A DNA stretch of 64,000 nucleotides from positions 1 to 64,000 of the forward strand of contig CALZJH010000010.1 of assembly GCA_945787845.1 (NCBI GenBank), given 5' to 3'. Shown piece by piece: positions 46,186 through 55,875 of the stretch. The notes under the pieces are model-generated. The model saw nothing but the letters and a program-made list of their open reading frames with translations. It ran no database searches and was not told where the DNA came from. The position numbers were made by a program, and so were the translations under genes. The stretch is from an uncultured Woeseiaceae bacterium (GTDB taxonomy: Bacteria; Pseudomonadota; Gammaproteobacteria; Steroidobacterales; Woeseiaceae). Positions within the stretch are counted from its first letter, which is position 1. Each line of letters opens with the position of its first letter.

Positions 46186-48677
46186 GCAGGTGCTCCGCGC
46201 AAGACGTCAACCGGCGCGGCATTGACGGCGCCGCGCGCCGCGAAGAAGCCGCTGATGCAGACAACCAGAATGCCGGCGCCCACACCTGCAACCCAGATGA
46301 CAGGGTTGAATTCGTAGGGCAAATCGAACAGCTGCACGGCGACCAGCGCCGCGAGTACCGATGCACCGGCCGACGCCAGCACACCGGCCGCTGCGCCGAG
46401 CGCTGCGAACTCCGCCATGACGCCGGCAAAAACGGTCCGTCGACGCGCGCCGAGCGCGCGCAACATCGCACTCTCGAAACGACGCTCATCGATCGTCGAT
46501 TGCACGGCCGCGAACAGCACGGCGATGCCGGCGGCCAGCGTGAACAGGAACACGGCCTGTACCGCCAGGCTCGCCTTTTCGATGATGCCGCGCACCTGTT
46601 CAAGGATTGCGCCAAGGTCGATCACCGAAATACTCGGATGCGCACGCATCAGGCCGATCAGCATGGGCTGTTTCTCATCGGGGATCCGCATGCTCGAGAT
46701 GAAGGTCGTCGGCATGTCGTCCAAGGCGCCCGGTGACAGTACGATAAAGAAGTTGGGTTGGAACGAATCCCAGTTCACTTTGCGAATGCTCGCAATTTTC
46801 GCCTCGACCTCCCGCCCGGCCACGGTGAAGTTCAGGCGGTCGCCAATGGTGAGACCGGCGTTCATAGCGGCTTCTTCCTCGATCGAGGCCAGTGGCTGGC
46901 CGGCATAATCGACGGGCCACCACTCGCCGTCAACGATGTCGTTGCTCGAACTGAGCTCCGCCGACCAGGAGAGATTCGCCTCCCGATTGGCGAGCCACTC
47001 GCCGTCCCGGTTCGGGTATTCGCGATCCTTGACGGACTCATCGTTGATGGTCGTCATGCGCGCGCGCACCAGCGGTGTGAAGGTCGGCACCTCAATGTCG
47101 TTCTGCGCGAACAGCGCGCCAACCGCATCGACCTCGTGCGGCTGGATATTGATCAGGAAATGGTTCGGCGCATTCTCGTCCAGCGACGCACGCCAGCCTT
47201 CGAGCAGGTCGGTCCGGACGATGGTCAGCAGCAACAACACGGTTATACCCAGGCCGAACGCGACAACCTGCACGGCGCTGTCGCGCCCGCGTCTTGCCAC
47301 GTTGGCGAGGCCGTAGCGCCAGGCGACGCCGACACCCGAGCGCGCCCGGCCAATAACGGCAACCAGGCCGCGACCGACGAGATAAAGCGCACCGGCGATC
47401 ACGATGATGCCGCCGACCAGGATGAGCAGCATGCGTGCATCGCCGACCGAACGGTACAGCAGCGCCGCCACTGCCGCGAGTGACAGGCCGGCGACCAGCA
47501 GCCGCGACGGCGCGGGCGGCATTACGTCATGCCGTAGCACACGCAGTGGCGGCGTGTTGCGCAACTGGATCATTGCCGGCAGCGCGAAACCGAGCATCAG
47601 CACGAGCGCGCTGCCGCTCGCGAGGATGACGGGGCGCAGGCCCGTGTCGGGCAAGGTACCGGCGAGCAAGTCAGACAAAACGCTCGCCAGCAGCTCTTCG
47701 GCCACGTACCCCGTGATGCTGCCCGCCGCGACGCCGAGGACACCGAGCAACATGAGCTGCACCAGGGAGACAGTGATAACGAAACCCTGGGTCGCCCCAA
47801 GGCTCTTCATCAGCGCCACCGTATCCATGCGCCGCTGGGCAAATCGCCGCGCAGACATCGCGACGGCCACGGCGCTGAGCAGCAGGCTGATGACAGCCGT
47901 CAACGACAGGAAGCGCTGTGCGCGATCGGCGGCGTTATACGCCCGCTCGCTACTCTCCTCCTGGCTGCGTACGCGAATCTCGTCCGGCAGGATGCCCTGG
48001 ATCTCCTCGTTGAACGCCGCAACGTTCGATTCATCGCCCGCAACGAGCAATGCGTAGCGAACCCGGCTGCCCTCGCCGATGAGGCCGCTGGAGTCGATGT
48101 CCGAGATGTTCAGGATGACGGTCGGAGCGAGCGACGCAAAGCCGATCGACTGGTCCGGCCGATACGTCAGGACGGCCGACACCGTCAGTTGCAGCTCACC
48201 GATTTCGAGGACGTCCCCGACATCGGCACCTACGCGCGCCAGCAGTGCCCCGTCGGCCCACACCTCGCCCGCGGCTGGAATGCCGTCCACCTCACGCTGT
48301 TCGCCGAACAGCTCGTCGGACACCCGGACGGCCCCCCGCAGCGGGTAGCGCTCGCTGACGACTTTGATGGTCGAGAGTGCATTGTCATCGCCATGGAAAA
48401 CAACCGAGGGGAACGACAGCGTATCCGCAGTCTGCAGGTCATACCCGGCCGCCAGCTCGCGCCACTCGTCGGGAACGGGTGCCTGTGAGCGCAGGCGCAG
48501 ATCCGCCGCCAGCACTTCGTTGGCCTGGCGCGCGACGGCCTTGCCAATCCGGTCCGTCAGGAAACCGACAGCCGTCAATGCCGCGACGGCGAGCCCGACG
48601 GCCGCAAGCAACACGAGCACCTCGCCCGATCGCAGCTCGCGCCCGAAACTCCGCAACGCGAAGCGGACTGCCTTCAC
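46182..48677 (-). CDS. FtsX-type ABC transporter permease (YbbP-like)
   Basis: 831 residues with about ten helices: one at the N-terminus (16-38), then a large periplasmic domain, two FtsX-type bundles (about 250-430 and 710-825) and a second periplasmic domain in between. This duplicated layout, plus adjacency to YbbA- and TesA-type genes, matches YbbP. Partner of the ATPase gene whose stop it overlaps by 4 bases. In E. coli the complex has been linked to lipid or lysophospholipid-related export, but the substrate is not settled. Confidence 0.9.
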   Translation of the reverse strand: MKAVRFALRSFGRELRSGEVLVLLAAVGLAVAALTAVGFLTDRIGKAVARQANEVLAADLRLRSQAPVPDEWRELAAGYDLQTADTLSFPSVVFHGDDNALSTIKVVSERYPLRGAVRVSDELFGEQREVDGIPAAGEVWADGALLARVGADVGDVLEIGELQLTVSAVLTYRPDQSIGFASLAPTVILNISDIDSSGLIGEGSRVRYALLVAGDESNVAAFNEEIQGILPDEIRVRSQEESSERAYNAADRAQRFLSLTAVISLLLSAVAVAMSARRFAQRRMDTVALMKSLGATQGFVITVSLVQLMLLGVLGVAAGSITGYVAEELLASVLSDLLAGTLPDTGLRPVILASGSALVLMLGFALPAMIQLRNTPPLRVLRHDVMPPAPSRLLVAGLSLAAVAALLYRSVGDARMLLILVGGIIVIAGALYLVGRGLVAVIGRARSGVGVAWRYGLANVARRGRDSAVQVVAFGLGITVLLLLTIVRTDLLEGWRASLDENAPNHFLINIQPHEVDAVGALFAQNDIEVPTFTPLVRARMTTINDESVKDREYPNRDGEWLANREANLSWSAELSSSNDIVDGEWWPVDYAGQPLASIEEEAAMNAGLTIGDRLNFTVAGREVEAKIASIRKVNWDSFQPNFFIVLSPGALDDMPTTFISSMRIPDEKQPMLIGLMRAHPSISVIDLGAILEQVRGIIEKASLAVQAVFLFTLAAGIAVLFAAVQSTIDERRFESAMLRALGARRRTVFAGVMAEFAALGAAAGVLASAGASVLAALVAVQLFDLPYEFNPVIWVAGVGAGILVVCISGFFAARGAVNAAPVDVLRGAPA

Positions 48678-49375
48678 GCGGCGGCCCTCGTGTCACTGAC
48701 CAGACCACCTGTATCGAGCGCCAGGACGCGCTCGCAACGCGCGGCCAGCCCGGTGTCGTGTGTGACGAGGACCAGGGTGGTCGACGAGCTCCGATTGAGC
48801 TCAAACATGAGCTCCATGATGTTCTCGCCGGTGCGGCTGTCGAGGTTGCCCGTGGGCTCGTCGGCAAACAGGACCGCCGGCTCCGTGGCGAACGCCCGCG
48901 CGATCGCAACGCGCTGCTTTTCACCGCCCGACAGCTGCGCCGGGTAGTGGCTCCAGCGATCGGCCAGCCCAACCTTGTCGATGATCTCCCGGGCAGCCCT
49001 GCGTGCATCGTCGTGGCCGGCCAGTTCGAGCGGTAACATGACGTTTTCGAGCGCGTTGAGCGACGGTACGAGATGGAAGGACTGGAATACGAAGCCCACG
49101 CTCTCGGCGCGCACCAGCGCACGCCCATCCTCGTCGAGGTCCGAGAGGTTGGCACCGTTGAGATTCACATGCCCGCGGGTCGGCAGGTCGAGACCGGCGA
49201 GCAACGCGAGAAGCGTTGACTTGCCCGCCCCGGACGGGCCGACGACCGCGACCGTCTCGCCGGCCGCAACCGTGAAACTCACGTCCCTGAGAATGGTCAG
49301 AGTCCCTTCCGGGCTGCTAACCTCCTTACTTAACTCATGTGCTTCGAGCACGTTACTGACTGGTCTATCCGGCAT
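48674..49375 (-). CDS. ABC transporter ATPase (YbbA-like)
   Basis: 233 residues from the ATG at 49375; the frame runs on to 49774 but only antisense to tesA. Walker A GPSGAGKSTLLALLAGL, Q-loop GFVFQSFHLVPSLNA, signature LSGGEKQRVAIARAFA and Walker B AVLFADEPTGNLD are complete. The subfamily is that of LolD/MacB/YbbA. Its start codon overlaps that of the divergent tesA by two bases (CATG), leaving no space for a ribosome site outside the other gene. Confidence 0.93.
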   Translation of the reverse strand: MPDRPVSNVLEAHELSKEVSSPEGTLTILRDVSFTVAAGETVAVVGPSGAGKSTLLALLAGLDLPTRGHVNLNGANLSDLDEDGRALVRAESVGFVFQSFHLVPSLNALENVMLPLELAGHDDARRAAREIIDKVGLADRWSHYPAQLSGGEKQRVAIARAFATEPAVLFADEPTGNLDSRTGENIMELMFELNRSSSTTLVLVTHDTGLAARCERVLALDTGGLVSDTRAAA

Positions 49376-49988
49376 GCGAAAAATTCTGTCTCTTGTTGTA
49401 TTGCTAATGACGGCCAACGCGGCGGCTTCCGAGGCGCCGACGGTCCTGGTATTCGGCGACAGCCTCAGCGCCGGGTACGGTATTGACGTTGACCAATCCT
49501 GGGTCGCTTTGTTGCAAAAGCGGTTCGAGGAAACAGGGTACGAACATCGGGTCGTGAACGCCAGTATCAGCGGCGAAACGACTGAAGGCGGCGCCGCTCG
49601 CATCGACCAGGCAATCGCGACGTTCTCCCCGGAGCTGGTTATCCTCGCATTGGGCGGCAACGACGGCCTGCGGGGATTCCCGCCGGCCCGCATCAAGGAC
49701 AACCTCGAGACCATCGCACAGCGCGCCCGCGCCTCCGGTGCGGATGTGGTCCTTCTCGGCATTCGCATTCCCACGAACTACGGGACACGCTACTCGAAGG
49801 CGTTCGAAGCCGTCTATGCCGATGTCGCCTCAGAGCTCGACATCCAGTGGATCGAATTTTTCATGGAGGGCATCGCGCTTAACGACGAGCTGCTGCTGGA
49901 CGATCGCATTCACCCCAACGCCGAGGCGCAGCCGGTCCTTTTGGATAACGCCTGGCCCATAATCCGCGCTACACTGGACGCGCAGTAG
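49374..49988 (+). CDS. tesA: Arylesterase/lysophospholipase TesA-type
   Basis: 204 residues. Signal peptide of about 18 residues (KILSLVVLLMTANAAA), then the GDSL block FGDSLSAGYG (about 24-33) with the nucleophile, the oxyanion Gly/Asn in LGGNDGLRG and the Asp/His pair in DDRIHPNAEA. Periplasmic hydrolase of acyl-thioesters and lysophospholipids. Divergent from ybbA with overlapping start codons; no Shine-Dalgarno sequence, so possibly translated from a very short leader. Confidence 0.94.
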   Translation: MRKILSLVVLLMTANAAASEAPTVLVFGDSLSAGYGIDVDQSWVALLQKRFEETGYEHRVVNASISGETTEGGAARIDQAIATFSPELVILALGGNDGLRGFPPARIKDNLETIAQRARASGADVVLLGIRIPTNYGTRYSKAFEAVYADVASELDIQWIEFFMEGIALNDELLLDDRIHPNAEAQPVLLDNAWPIIRATLDAQ

Positions 49989-50007
49989 AATTACAAGAGA
50001 GAAGACC

Positions 50008-51666
50008 GTGGAAAAAGTCTGGCTGAAATCTTATCCGGAAGGTATGCCGGGGGAAGTTCCTGAGCCACCCTGGCGATCGGTACGCGACCTGTTCGAACAC
50101 AGTTTCGCGAACTACCCGCAGAACGTTGCCTATTCCAACATGGGCACGACCATGACTTACGCTGACCTCAACGAAGCGTCGATGAAGTTCGCGTGCTACC
50201 TGCAGCAGGAACTGGGACTCACGCGCGGCGAGCGCGTGGCCATCATGCTGCCGAATATCCTGCAGTACCCCGTGGCCATGTGCGGCATATTTCGTGCCGG
50301 GCTGGTCGTGGTGAACGTCAATCCGCTGTACACGGCTCGCGAGCTCAAACACCAGTTACGCGATTCCGGTGCGCGCTGCGTAGTCATACTCGAAAATTTC
50401 GCGCACATCCTCGCAGAGGTCATCGCCGACACAGACGTCGATCACGTCGTCACAACCGGTGTTGGCGACCTGCTGGGCTTTCCGCGCAGCGTCGTTACCA
50501 ACTTCGTGTTACGCCGCGTAAAACGGGCCGTACCGAAGTATCGCTTCGCCAACAGCGTGGGATTTAACCGCGCACTCAGAATTGGCGCCGGCCACAAGCT
50601 CGAGAATGTCGACCTCGGCTATGCGGACATCGCCTACCTGCAGTATACGGGCGGTACCACCGGCGTTTCGAAGGGCGCGATGCTCAGCCATCGCAACATG
50701 GTTTTCAATGTTCAGCAGACCATCACCTGGCAGGGCGATGCCTACGAGGGCGTCGAACCGATCGTCGCCATCACGGCTTTGCCGCTGTATCACATCTTTT
50801 CGCTGGAAGGGAACTGCCTGACGGTGATGTCGCAGGGCGGCGAGAACGTACTCATTACGAACCCGCGCGACTTTGAAGGCTTCGCCAAGGAAATGGCCCG
50901 CCACGAGTTCAACCTGTTCACGGGTGTCAATACGATGTTCGCTGCCCTGATGAACACACCAAGCTTTGACGAGATCGATTTCTCGCATATGCGCGTCTGT
51001 ATCGGTGGCGGCATGGCCGTGCAGCCCGCCGTCGCCAAGGAATGGAAACAGAAGACGGGCCGCACGATTCTGCAGGGTTACGGCCTGACCGAGACGTCTC
51101 CGGTCGCCATTTGCTGCAAGATCGACAGCGACTTCAACGGCACCATCGGCCTGCCCGTGCCATCCACTGACGTCAGTATCGTCGGCGACGATGGCAACCA
51201 CCTGGGTATCGGCGAGGTCGGCGAGATCTGCATCAAGGGTCCGCAGGTCATGGAAGGCTACTGGCAGCGCCCCAAGGACACGGCCGACACCATGCTCCCG
51301 GGAGGCTGGCTGCGTACCGGCGACATCGGACGAATGGACGAGGACGGCTACTTCTGGATCGAGGACCGCAAGAAAGACATGATTCTCGTGTCGGGATTCA
51401 ACGTGTACCCGAATGAAATCGAGAACGTCGTGGTAGAGCTCGATGGCGTGCTCGAAGCCGCGGCGATTGGCGTGCCCGACGAGCGCTCGGGCGAAATTGT
51501 GAAGGTCTTTGCGGTGCGCAAAGATGAGTCGGTCTCCGAGAGCGACATCCTCGACTACTGCCGCGAGAACCTGACAGGCTACAAACGGCCAAAGATCGTC
51601 GAGTTCCGTGACGAGCTGCCGAAAACGAACGTCGGCAAGATCCTACGGCGCGCGCTTCGAGATTAG
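50008..51666 (+). CDS. fadD: Long-chain fatty acid-CoA ligase
   Basis: 552 residues. The P-loop-like AMP-binding motif LQYTGGTTGVSKGAML (about 212-227), GYGLTETSPVA, the hinge DRKKDMILVSGFNVYP and the C-terminal catalytic Lys in TNVGKILRR are intact. Activates fatty acids to acyl-CoA at the inner membrane. 19 bases after tesA in the same direction, so free fatty acids released by TesA may be activated by it (inference). Its 3' end overlaps the convergent antiporter gene by 24 bases. Confidence 0.95.
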   Translation: MEKVWLKSYPEGMPGEVPEPPWRSVRDLFEHSFANYPQNVAYSNMGTTMTYADLNEASMKFACYLQQELGLTRGERVAIMLPNILQYPVAMCGIFRAGLVVVNVNPLYTARELKHQLRDSGARCVVILENFAHILAEVIADTDVDHVVTTGVGDLLGFPRSVVTNFVLRRVKRAVPKYRFANSVGFNRALRIGAGHKLENVDLGYADIAYLQYTGGTTGVSKGAMLSHRNMVFNVQQTITWQGDAYEGVEPIVAITALPLYHIFSLEGNCLTVMSQGGENVLITNPRDFEGFAKEMARHEFNLFTGVNTMFAALMNTPSFDEIDFSHMRVCIGGGMAVQPAVAKEWKQKTGRTILQGYGLTETSPVAICCKIDSDFNGTIGLPVPSTDVSIVGDDGNHLGIGEVGEICIKGPQVMEGYWQRPKDTADTMLPGGWLRTGDIGRMDEDGYFWIEDRKKDMILVSGFNVYPNEIENVVVELDGVLEAAAIGVPDERSGEIVKVFAVRKDESVSESDILDYCRENLTGYKRPKIVEFRDELPKTNVGKILRRALRD

Positions 51667-52878
51667 CCGTCGCAGGAGCAGCGGTGTCAATACGGTCGTC
51701 ACGAGCGCCATGATGACGATCGACGAGTACAGGCTGGCGACGATCGGCGGTGGCGGGGACGGTTGCAGGAACAGCCCGGCCTCCAGGGCGACGCCGGCAA
51801 CGATCAACTCGACTGCGCCACGGCCGCTCATGCCGATACCGACCATGATCGCCTCGGGCTTCGAAAGGCCGACCCAGTAAGCCGGCAGTCCGGCACCGAC
51901 AACCTTGCTGAGGAACGCCACGAGGATCAGCAGGCCGAGAAAAGCGGGTACTGCCGCAACCGCGCTGAAATCGAGGTGCAAGCCAACAGACACGAAGAAG
52001 ATCGGCGCCAGGAAGCCGCGCGTGATGCCGGACATCTGCCTTTCGACACGCTCATAGACCTTCGGCGGAACCACGCCGGGATGGAAGAACATGCCGGCGA
52101 GAAACGCGCCGACGATGAAGTGCATGTCCATCCTTTCCGCAAACGTCGCATAGGCGAGCGCCGCTATCAGCAGCATGCTGAAGTCGACCTCGGGGAACCG
52201 CAGGTAACGAAAATAGCGGCCCACCAGTGGAAACACCAACAGGCCAACCGGAATCGTCACCGCGAAGAAAAAGACAACCTTGGCGAGCAGCGGCAGCGCA
52301 TCTTTCACAGCAAACGACTCGATACCGCCGCTGGCCATCGCCGCAATCAGCACGGCCAGCAGGAACAGGCTGATCAGGTCGTCCCATAGGGCCGCGGCGA
52401 TTACCGTCTTTCCGACAGAAGTATCCAGTTCGCCGACGTCAAGAAAAATACGCACTGCAACCGGCACGGCCGTGATGGCCAGCGCGACACCGAGAAACAG
52501 GCTCTGTACGAGCTTCAGGGGCGATTCGGGCAAGACCAGGGTCCCGAGCAACAACCCGGCGCCGACCGGCACCGCCATTCCCCCGATGGCCACGAGGATC
52601 GCGGATTTCGAGGTGCGGGCAAAATCGAAGGGCTCCATGCGGATGCCCGCCAGCAGCATCAGGAAGAACATGCCGAGACTGACGATTGATGTGTAGGTCT
52701 CGCTTTGCGTGGCGGACCAGAGCACCGGCAGGTTGCCCTGAAAAGTCTTGAGAAACAGGCCCAGCGCCACGCCGGCCACGAGCTCGCCGACGATGGCAGG
52801 TACACGGATGCGTTCCGCGAGTTCCGCGAAGACGCGGGTGATGACGAGCAGAACGAGAATCAGATAGAGAATATCCAT
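51643..52878 (-). CDS. CPA2-type cation/proton antiporter
   Basis: 411 residues with about 12-13 transmembrane helices. Start LVLLVITRVFAELAERIRVP is typical, with AALWDDLISLFLL (the helix carrying an Asp-Asp pair), the FVSVGLHLDF segment and the GMSGRGAVELIVAGVALEAG motif. Kef/NhaA-like; no C-terminal TrkA-N domain, so probably a Na+/H+ or K+/H+ antiporter of the KefB/GerN group. Inner membrane. A 9-bp stem-loop lies in front of its start. Confidence 0.9.
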   Translation of the reverse strand: MDILYLILVLLVITRVFAELAERIRVPAIVGELVAGVALGLFLKTFQGNLPVLWSATQSETYTSIVSLGMFFLMLLAGIRMEPFDFARTSKSAILVAIGGMAVPVGAGLLLGTLVLPESPLKLVQSLFLGVALAITAVPVAVRIFLDVGELDTSVGKTVIAAALWDDLISLFLLAVLIAAMASGGIESFAVKDALPLLAKVVFFFAVTIPVGLLVFPLVGRYFRYLRFPEVDFSMLLIAALAYATFAERMDMHFIVGAFLAGMFFHPGVVPPKVYERVERQMSGITRGFLAPIFFVSVGLHLDFSAVAAVPAFLGLLILVAFLSKVVGAGLPAYWVGLSKPEAIMVGIGMSGRGAVELIVAGVALEAGLFLQPSPPPPIVASLYSSIVIMALVTTVLTPLLLRRLISKRAP

Positions 52879-52900
52879 TCCGTATTGCCACCGGCGTGTA

Positions 52901-52924
52901 CTGCTACCGATACTACGGTAGCAG
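52901..52924. promoter_or_regulatory. Perfect 9-bp inverted repeat
   Basis: CTGCTACCG, six bases, CGGTAGCAG, between hemE and the antiporter gene. There is no T-run on either strand, so it is not a typical terminator; it may be an operator or a structured leader of the antiporter mRNA. Confidence 0.45.
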
Positions 52925-52944
52925 ACATTCGCAGGTGTCAGCGA

Positions 52945-54009
52945 TCAGGAATGATACTGAGGACTCAGCTCATGCACCGCGTCCACGAGGACGCCAAGGT
53001 TGTCCGGGTCGATGTCCGGCGTAATGCCGTGACCGAGATTGAATACGTGTCCGGGCCCTTTGCCATAGCTCGCCAGCGTTCTCGCCACGCCCTCACGAAT
53101 CGCCTCCGGGCTTTCCCGCAGCGTCGCCGGATCGAGGTTGCCCTGCAGCGCCACCTTGTCCTGCACGTACTCGCGGGCCTCGGCCAGGTCCGTAGTCCAG
53201 TCCACACCCAGCGCATCGCAGCCCGTTTCGGCGAGATCCTTTAGAAGCGGCCCTGCACCCTTGGTGAACAGGATGACGGGGATCTTGCGACCGTCCTTCT
53301 CGCGCGTCAGGCCGTCCACGATTTTCTGCATGCTCGCGAGCGAGAAACGGCGGAAGTCGTCGGGCTCGAGCGCCGCACCCCAGGTATCGAAGATCTGCAC
53401 GGCCTGGGCGCCCGCTTCGATCTGTGCATTGAGGTACTCGGTGGTCGTCTCGGCCACCTTATCCATGAGTTCGTCGAGTAACTCCGGCGCTTCTTTCGCC
53501 AGCCCCTTGATCGTCGGAAACTCCCGGCTCGAACCGCCTTCGACCATGTAGGTGCCACAGGTGAACGGACTGCCGGCGAAACCGATGAGCGGCACCTTGC
53601 CGTCGAGTTCGCGCCGGATCGTGCGCACGGCATCGAACACGTAGCCGAGCTCTTTCTCGACGTCCGGTACCCGCAGGTTGCGTATGGCCTCGGCCGTCTG
53701 CACGGGGTTCTTGAACTTCGGACCCTCGCCCGTCACAAAGTACAGGCCCAGTCCCATCGCATCCGGGACCGTGAGGATATCCGAGAACAGGATTGCAGCG
53801 TCCAGCGCGTAGCGCCGGAGCGGCTGCATCGTGACTTCGCAAGCCAGGTCGGGATTGCGGCACAGGCTCATAAAATCACCGGCCTGCGCCCGCGTTGCCC
53901 GGTACTCTGGCAGGTAGCGGCCGGCCTGCCGCATGATCCAGAGCGGGGTTCTTGAAACCGGCTGGCGCTGCAGCGCGCGCAGGAACAGGTCGTTCTTCAA
54001 TTCACTCAT
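52945..54009 (-). CDS. hemE: Uroporphyrinogen decarboxylase
   Basis: 354 residues, start ATG at 54009 with AGGTGA six bases upstream, agreeing with the E. coli N-terminus. Diagnostic [20 protein letters not shown] (about 23-42) and [19 protein letters not shown] are present. Converts uroporphyrinogen III to coproporphyrinogen III. Start overlaps the end of pyrF by 8 bases, so both are in one transcript. Confidence 0.97.
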   Translation of the reverse strand: MSELKNDLFLRALQRQPVSRTPLWIMRQAGRYLPEYRATRAQAGDFMSLCRNPDLACEVTMQPLRRYALDAAILFSDILTVPDAMGLGLYFVTGEGPKFKNPVQTAEAIRNLRVPDVEKELGYVFDAVRTIRRELDGKVPLIGFAGSPFTCGTYMVEGGSSREFPTIKGLAKEAPELLDELMDKVAETTTEYLNAQIEAGAQAVQIFDTWGAALEPDDFRRFSLASMQKIVDGLTREKDGRKIPVILFTKGAGPLLKDLAETGCDALGVDWTTDLAEAREYVQDKVALQGNLDPATLRESPEAIREGVARTLASYGKGPGHVFNLGHGITPDIDPDNLGVLVDAVHELSPQYHS

Positions 54010-54724
54010 ATCCACTCACCTGCTCGAGAATCGATGCCTGCATGGCTTCGGCCATGGCTCGCGGGCTTTCAGCGTCACGGATGGGGCGGCCAACGACGAT
54101 GTGGTCGCAGCCGTTCTGGAAGGCCGTTTCGACCGTCACGACGCGCTTCTGGTCGCCGACAGGCTTGTTGTCGACGGGCCGGATGCCAGGCGATACGACC
54201 AGCAGTTTTTCGTCGACGAATTCACGCAGCGCGGGTACTTCGAGACCCGATGAGATGACGCCGTCGCAGCCCGACTCGAGGCACTGCTTTGCGCGCGACA
54301 ACACGAGATCGCCGACATCGCAGTCGAAACCGAGGTCGTCGAGATCGCCGCGGTCCAGGCTCGTCAGCACGGTGACGCCCAGCACCTTCAGGCTGTCGCC
54401 CTTGTTCTCGGCCGCCGCTTCCATAATGGAACGATTGCCGTGGACCGTCACGAAGGTCGCGCCGCGATCCTTGAGGGACCGCACGGCAGAACCGACCGTG
54501 GCCGGAATGTCGAAGAATTTGAGATCGCAGAAGACTTTCTTGTCGCGTGCCAGCATCCAGTCGAGCAGCTCGAAGTACTCGCCGCTCATCATCAGCTCGA
54601 GGCCGATCTTGTAAAAGCTAACCGCGTCGCCGAGTTCCTCAGCGAGCTCCTTTGCCCTGTCGCAGGTCGGGACGTCCATGGCGAAAATCAGCCGGTCCCT
54701 GGCGGGGATGTTCTTGTGCTTCAC
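54002..54724 (-). CDS. pyrF: Orotidine 5'-phosphate decarboxylase
   Basis: 240 residues from a GTG with AGGAAGGAG ten bases upstream. Start of the fold [10 protein letters not shown], the catalytic array [11 protein letters not shown] (Lys and Asp, about 61-71), and the phosphate-binding VVSPGIRP and VVGRPIRD are intact. Last step of UMP synthesis. Overlaps hemE. Confidence 0.96.
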   Translation of the reverse strand: MKHKNIPARDRLIFAMDVPTCDRAKELAEELGDAVSFYKIGLELMMSGEYFELLDWMLARDKKVFCDLKFFDIPATVGSAVRSLKDRGATFVTVHGNRSIMEAAAENKGDSLKVLGVTVLTSLDRGDLDDLGFDCDVGDLVLSRAKQCLESGCDGVISSGLEVPALREFVDEKLLVVSPGIRPVDNKPVGDQKRVVTVETAFQNGCDHIVVGRPIRDAESPRAMAEAMQASILEQVSGYE

Positions 54725-54759
54725 TGCTTGTGCGCTCCTTCCTAAGGACGCGCATTCTA

Positions 54760-55875
54760 TCAGCACACAAGGCTTTCGTGGGCGGCGATCGCGTAGCGAT
54801 CCGTCATGCCTGCGATGTAGTCAGCAATGACGCGTGCTCGCTCTGCACCGGCAAGGCTGGCAGCCCGGTCGGCGAACTCCGGCGGCATGCGGCGGATGTC
54901 GCCGGAATAGGCGTCGAAGAGCTCCTCGACAATCGCCTGTGCGCGGCGCGTCATCTCGAGCTTCTGCTCATGGCGGTAGAGGTGCTGGTTGAGAAAGCGT
55001 TTGAGAGACAAGTGTTGCTCGTAAACCGCTGGTGACATGTTCACCAGTGGCTCGTCTGCATCGCGTACCTCGTCGATCGACGTAACGCCGGCCGCCGCGA
55101 TCTGCCGCCCGGTCTCCTCGATCAGGTCAGTAACGACCGTGCCGATCATGCGCCGGATGATTTCGTAGATCAGGCGTCGGTCTTCGAGATCCGGGTAGGT
55201 TGCATGCACGCGGTCGTACTGTTCGGCAAACAGGGGCTGCTCGCGAAGCTGATCGAGCGACAGCAGGCCTGCCCGAAAACCATCGTCCACGTCATGGTTG
55301 TTGTACGCAATCGCATCGGCGATGTTGGCGATCTGCGCTTCGAGGCTCGGCTGCTTGCGCTCGAGGAAGCGCTCACCGACGTCGCCGAGCTCGCGGGCAT
55401 TGCGGACCGAGCAGTGCTTGAGGATGCCTTCGCGGGTTTCGAACATGAGGTTCAGTCCCGGGAAATCGGCGTACTTGGCTTCGAGTTCGTCGACCACGCG
55501 CAGCGACTGCAGGTTGTGCTCGAACCCGCCATGGTCCAGCATACAGGCGTTCAACGTGTCCTGTCCTGCGTGGCCGAACGGCGTATGCCCCAGGTCGTGA
55601 GCGAGACAGATTGCCTCGGTCAGCGGCTCGTTGAGTTCCAGCGCAACCGCCACCGAGCGACCGACCTGCGACACCTCCAGCGAATGCGTCAGTCGCGTGC
55701 GGTACAGGTCGCCCTCGTGATTGACGAATACCTGGGTCTTGTAGACGAGCCGTCTGAACGCCGTTGAATGGATAATGCGGTCCCGATCGCGCTGGAATTC
55801 GCCGCGAAAGGCGGGGCGCGGTTCGTCGAAACGCCGACCGCGACTTAGACTTTCGTTAGCCGCGTAGGATTTCAT
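54760..55875 (-). CDS. dgt: Deoxyguanosinetriphosphate triphosphohydrolase-like protein
   Basis: 371 residues from the ATG at 55875. HD-domain ligands are present in RLTHSLEVSQVGRS (about 62-75) and CLAHDLGHTPFGHAG (about 94-108), with later NIADAIAYNNHDVDDG supplying the second Asp. The short length places it in the dGTPase-like group rather than the long E. coli enzyme. Cytoplasmic dNTP hydrolase. Its start overlaps the aroB 3' end by 20 bases; ribosome site is weak, so it may be coupled to aroB translation. Confidence 0.92.
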   Translation of the reverse strand: MKSYAANESLSRGRRFDEPRPAFRGEFQRDRDRIIHSTAFRRLVYKTQVFVNHEGDLYRTRLTHSLEVSQVGRSVAVALELNEPLTEAICLAHDLGHTPFGHAGQDTLNACMLDHGGFEHNLQSLRVVDELEAKYADFPGLNLMFETREGILKHCSVRNARELGDVGERFLERKQPSLEAQIANIADAIAYNNHDVDDGFRAGLLSLDQLREQPLFAEQYDRVHATYPDLEDRRLIYEIIRRMIGTVVTDLIEETGRQIAAAGVTSIDEVRDADEPLVNMSPAVYEQHLSLKRFLNQHLYRHEQKLEMTRRAQAIVEELFDAYSGDIRRMPPEFADRAASLAGAERARVIADYIAGMTDRYAIAAHESLVC

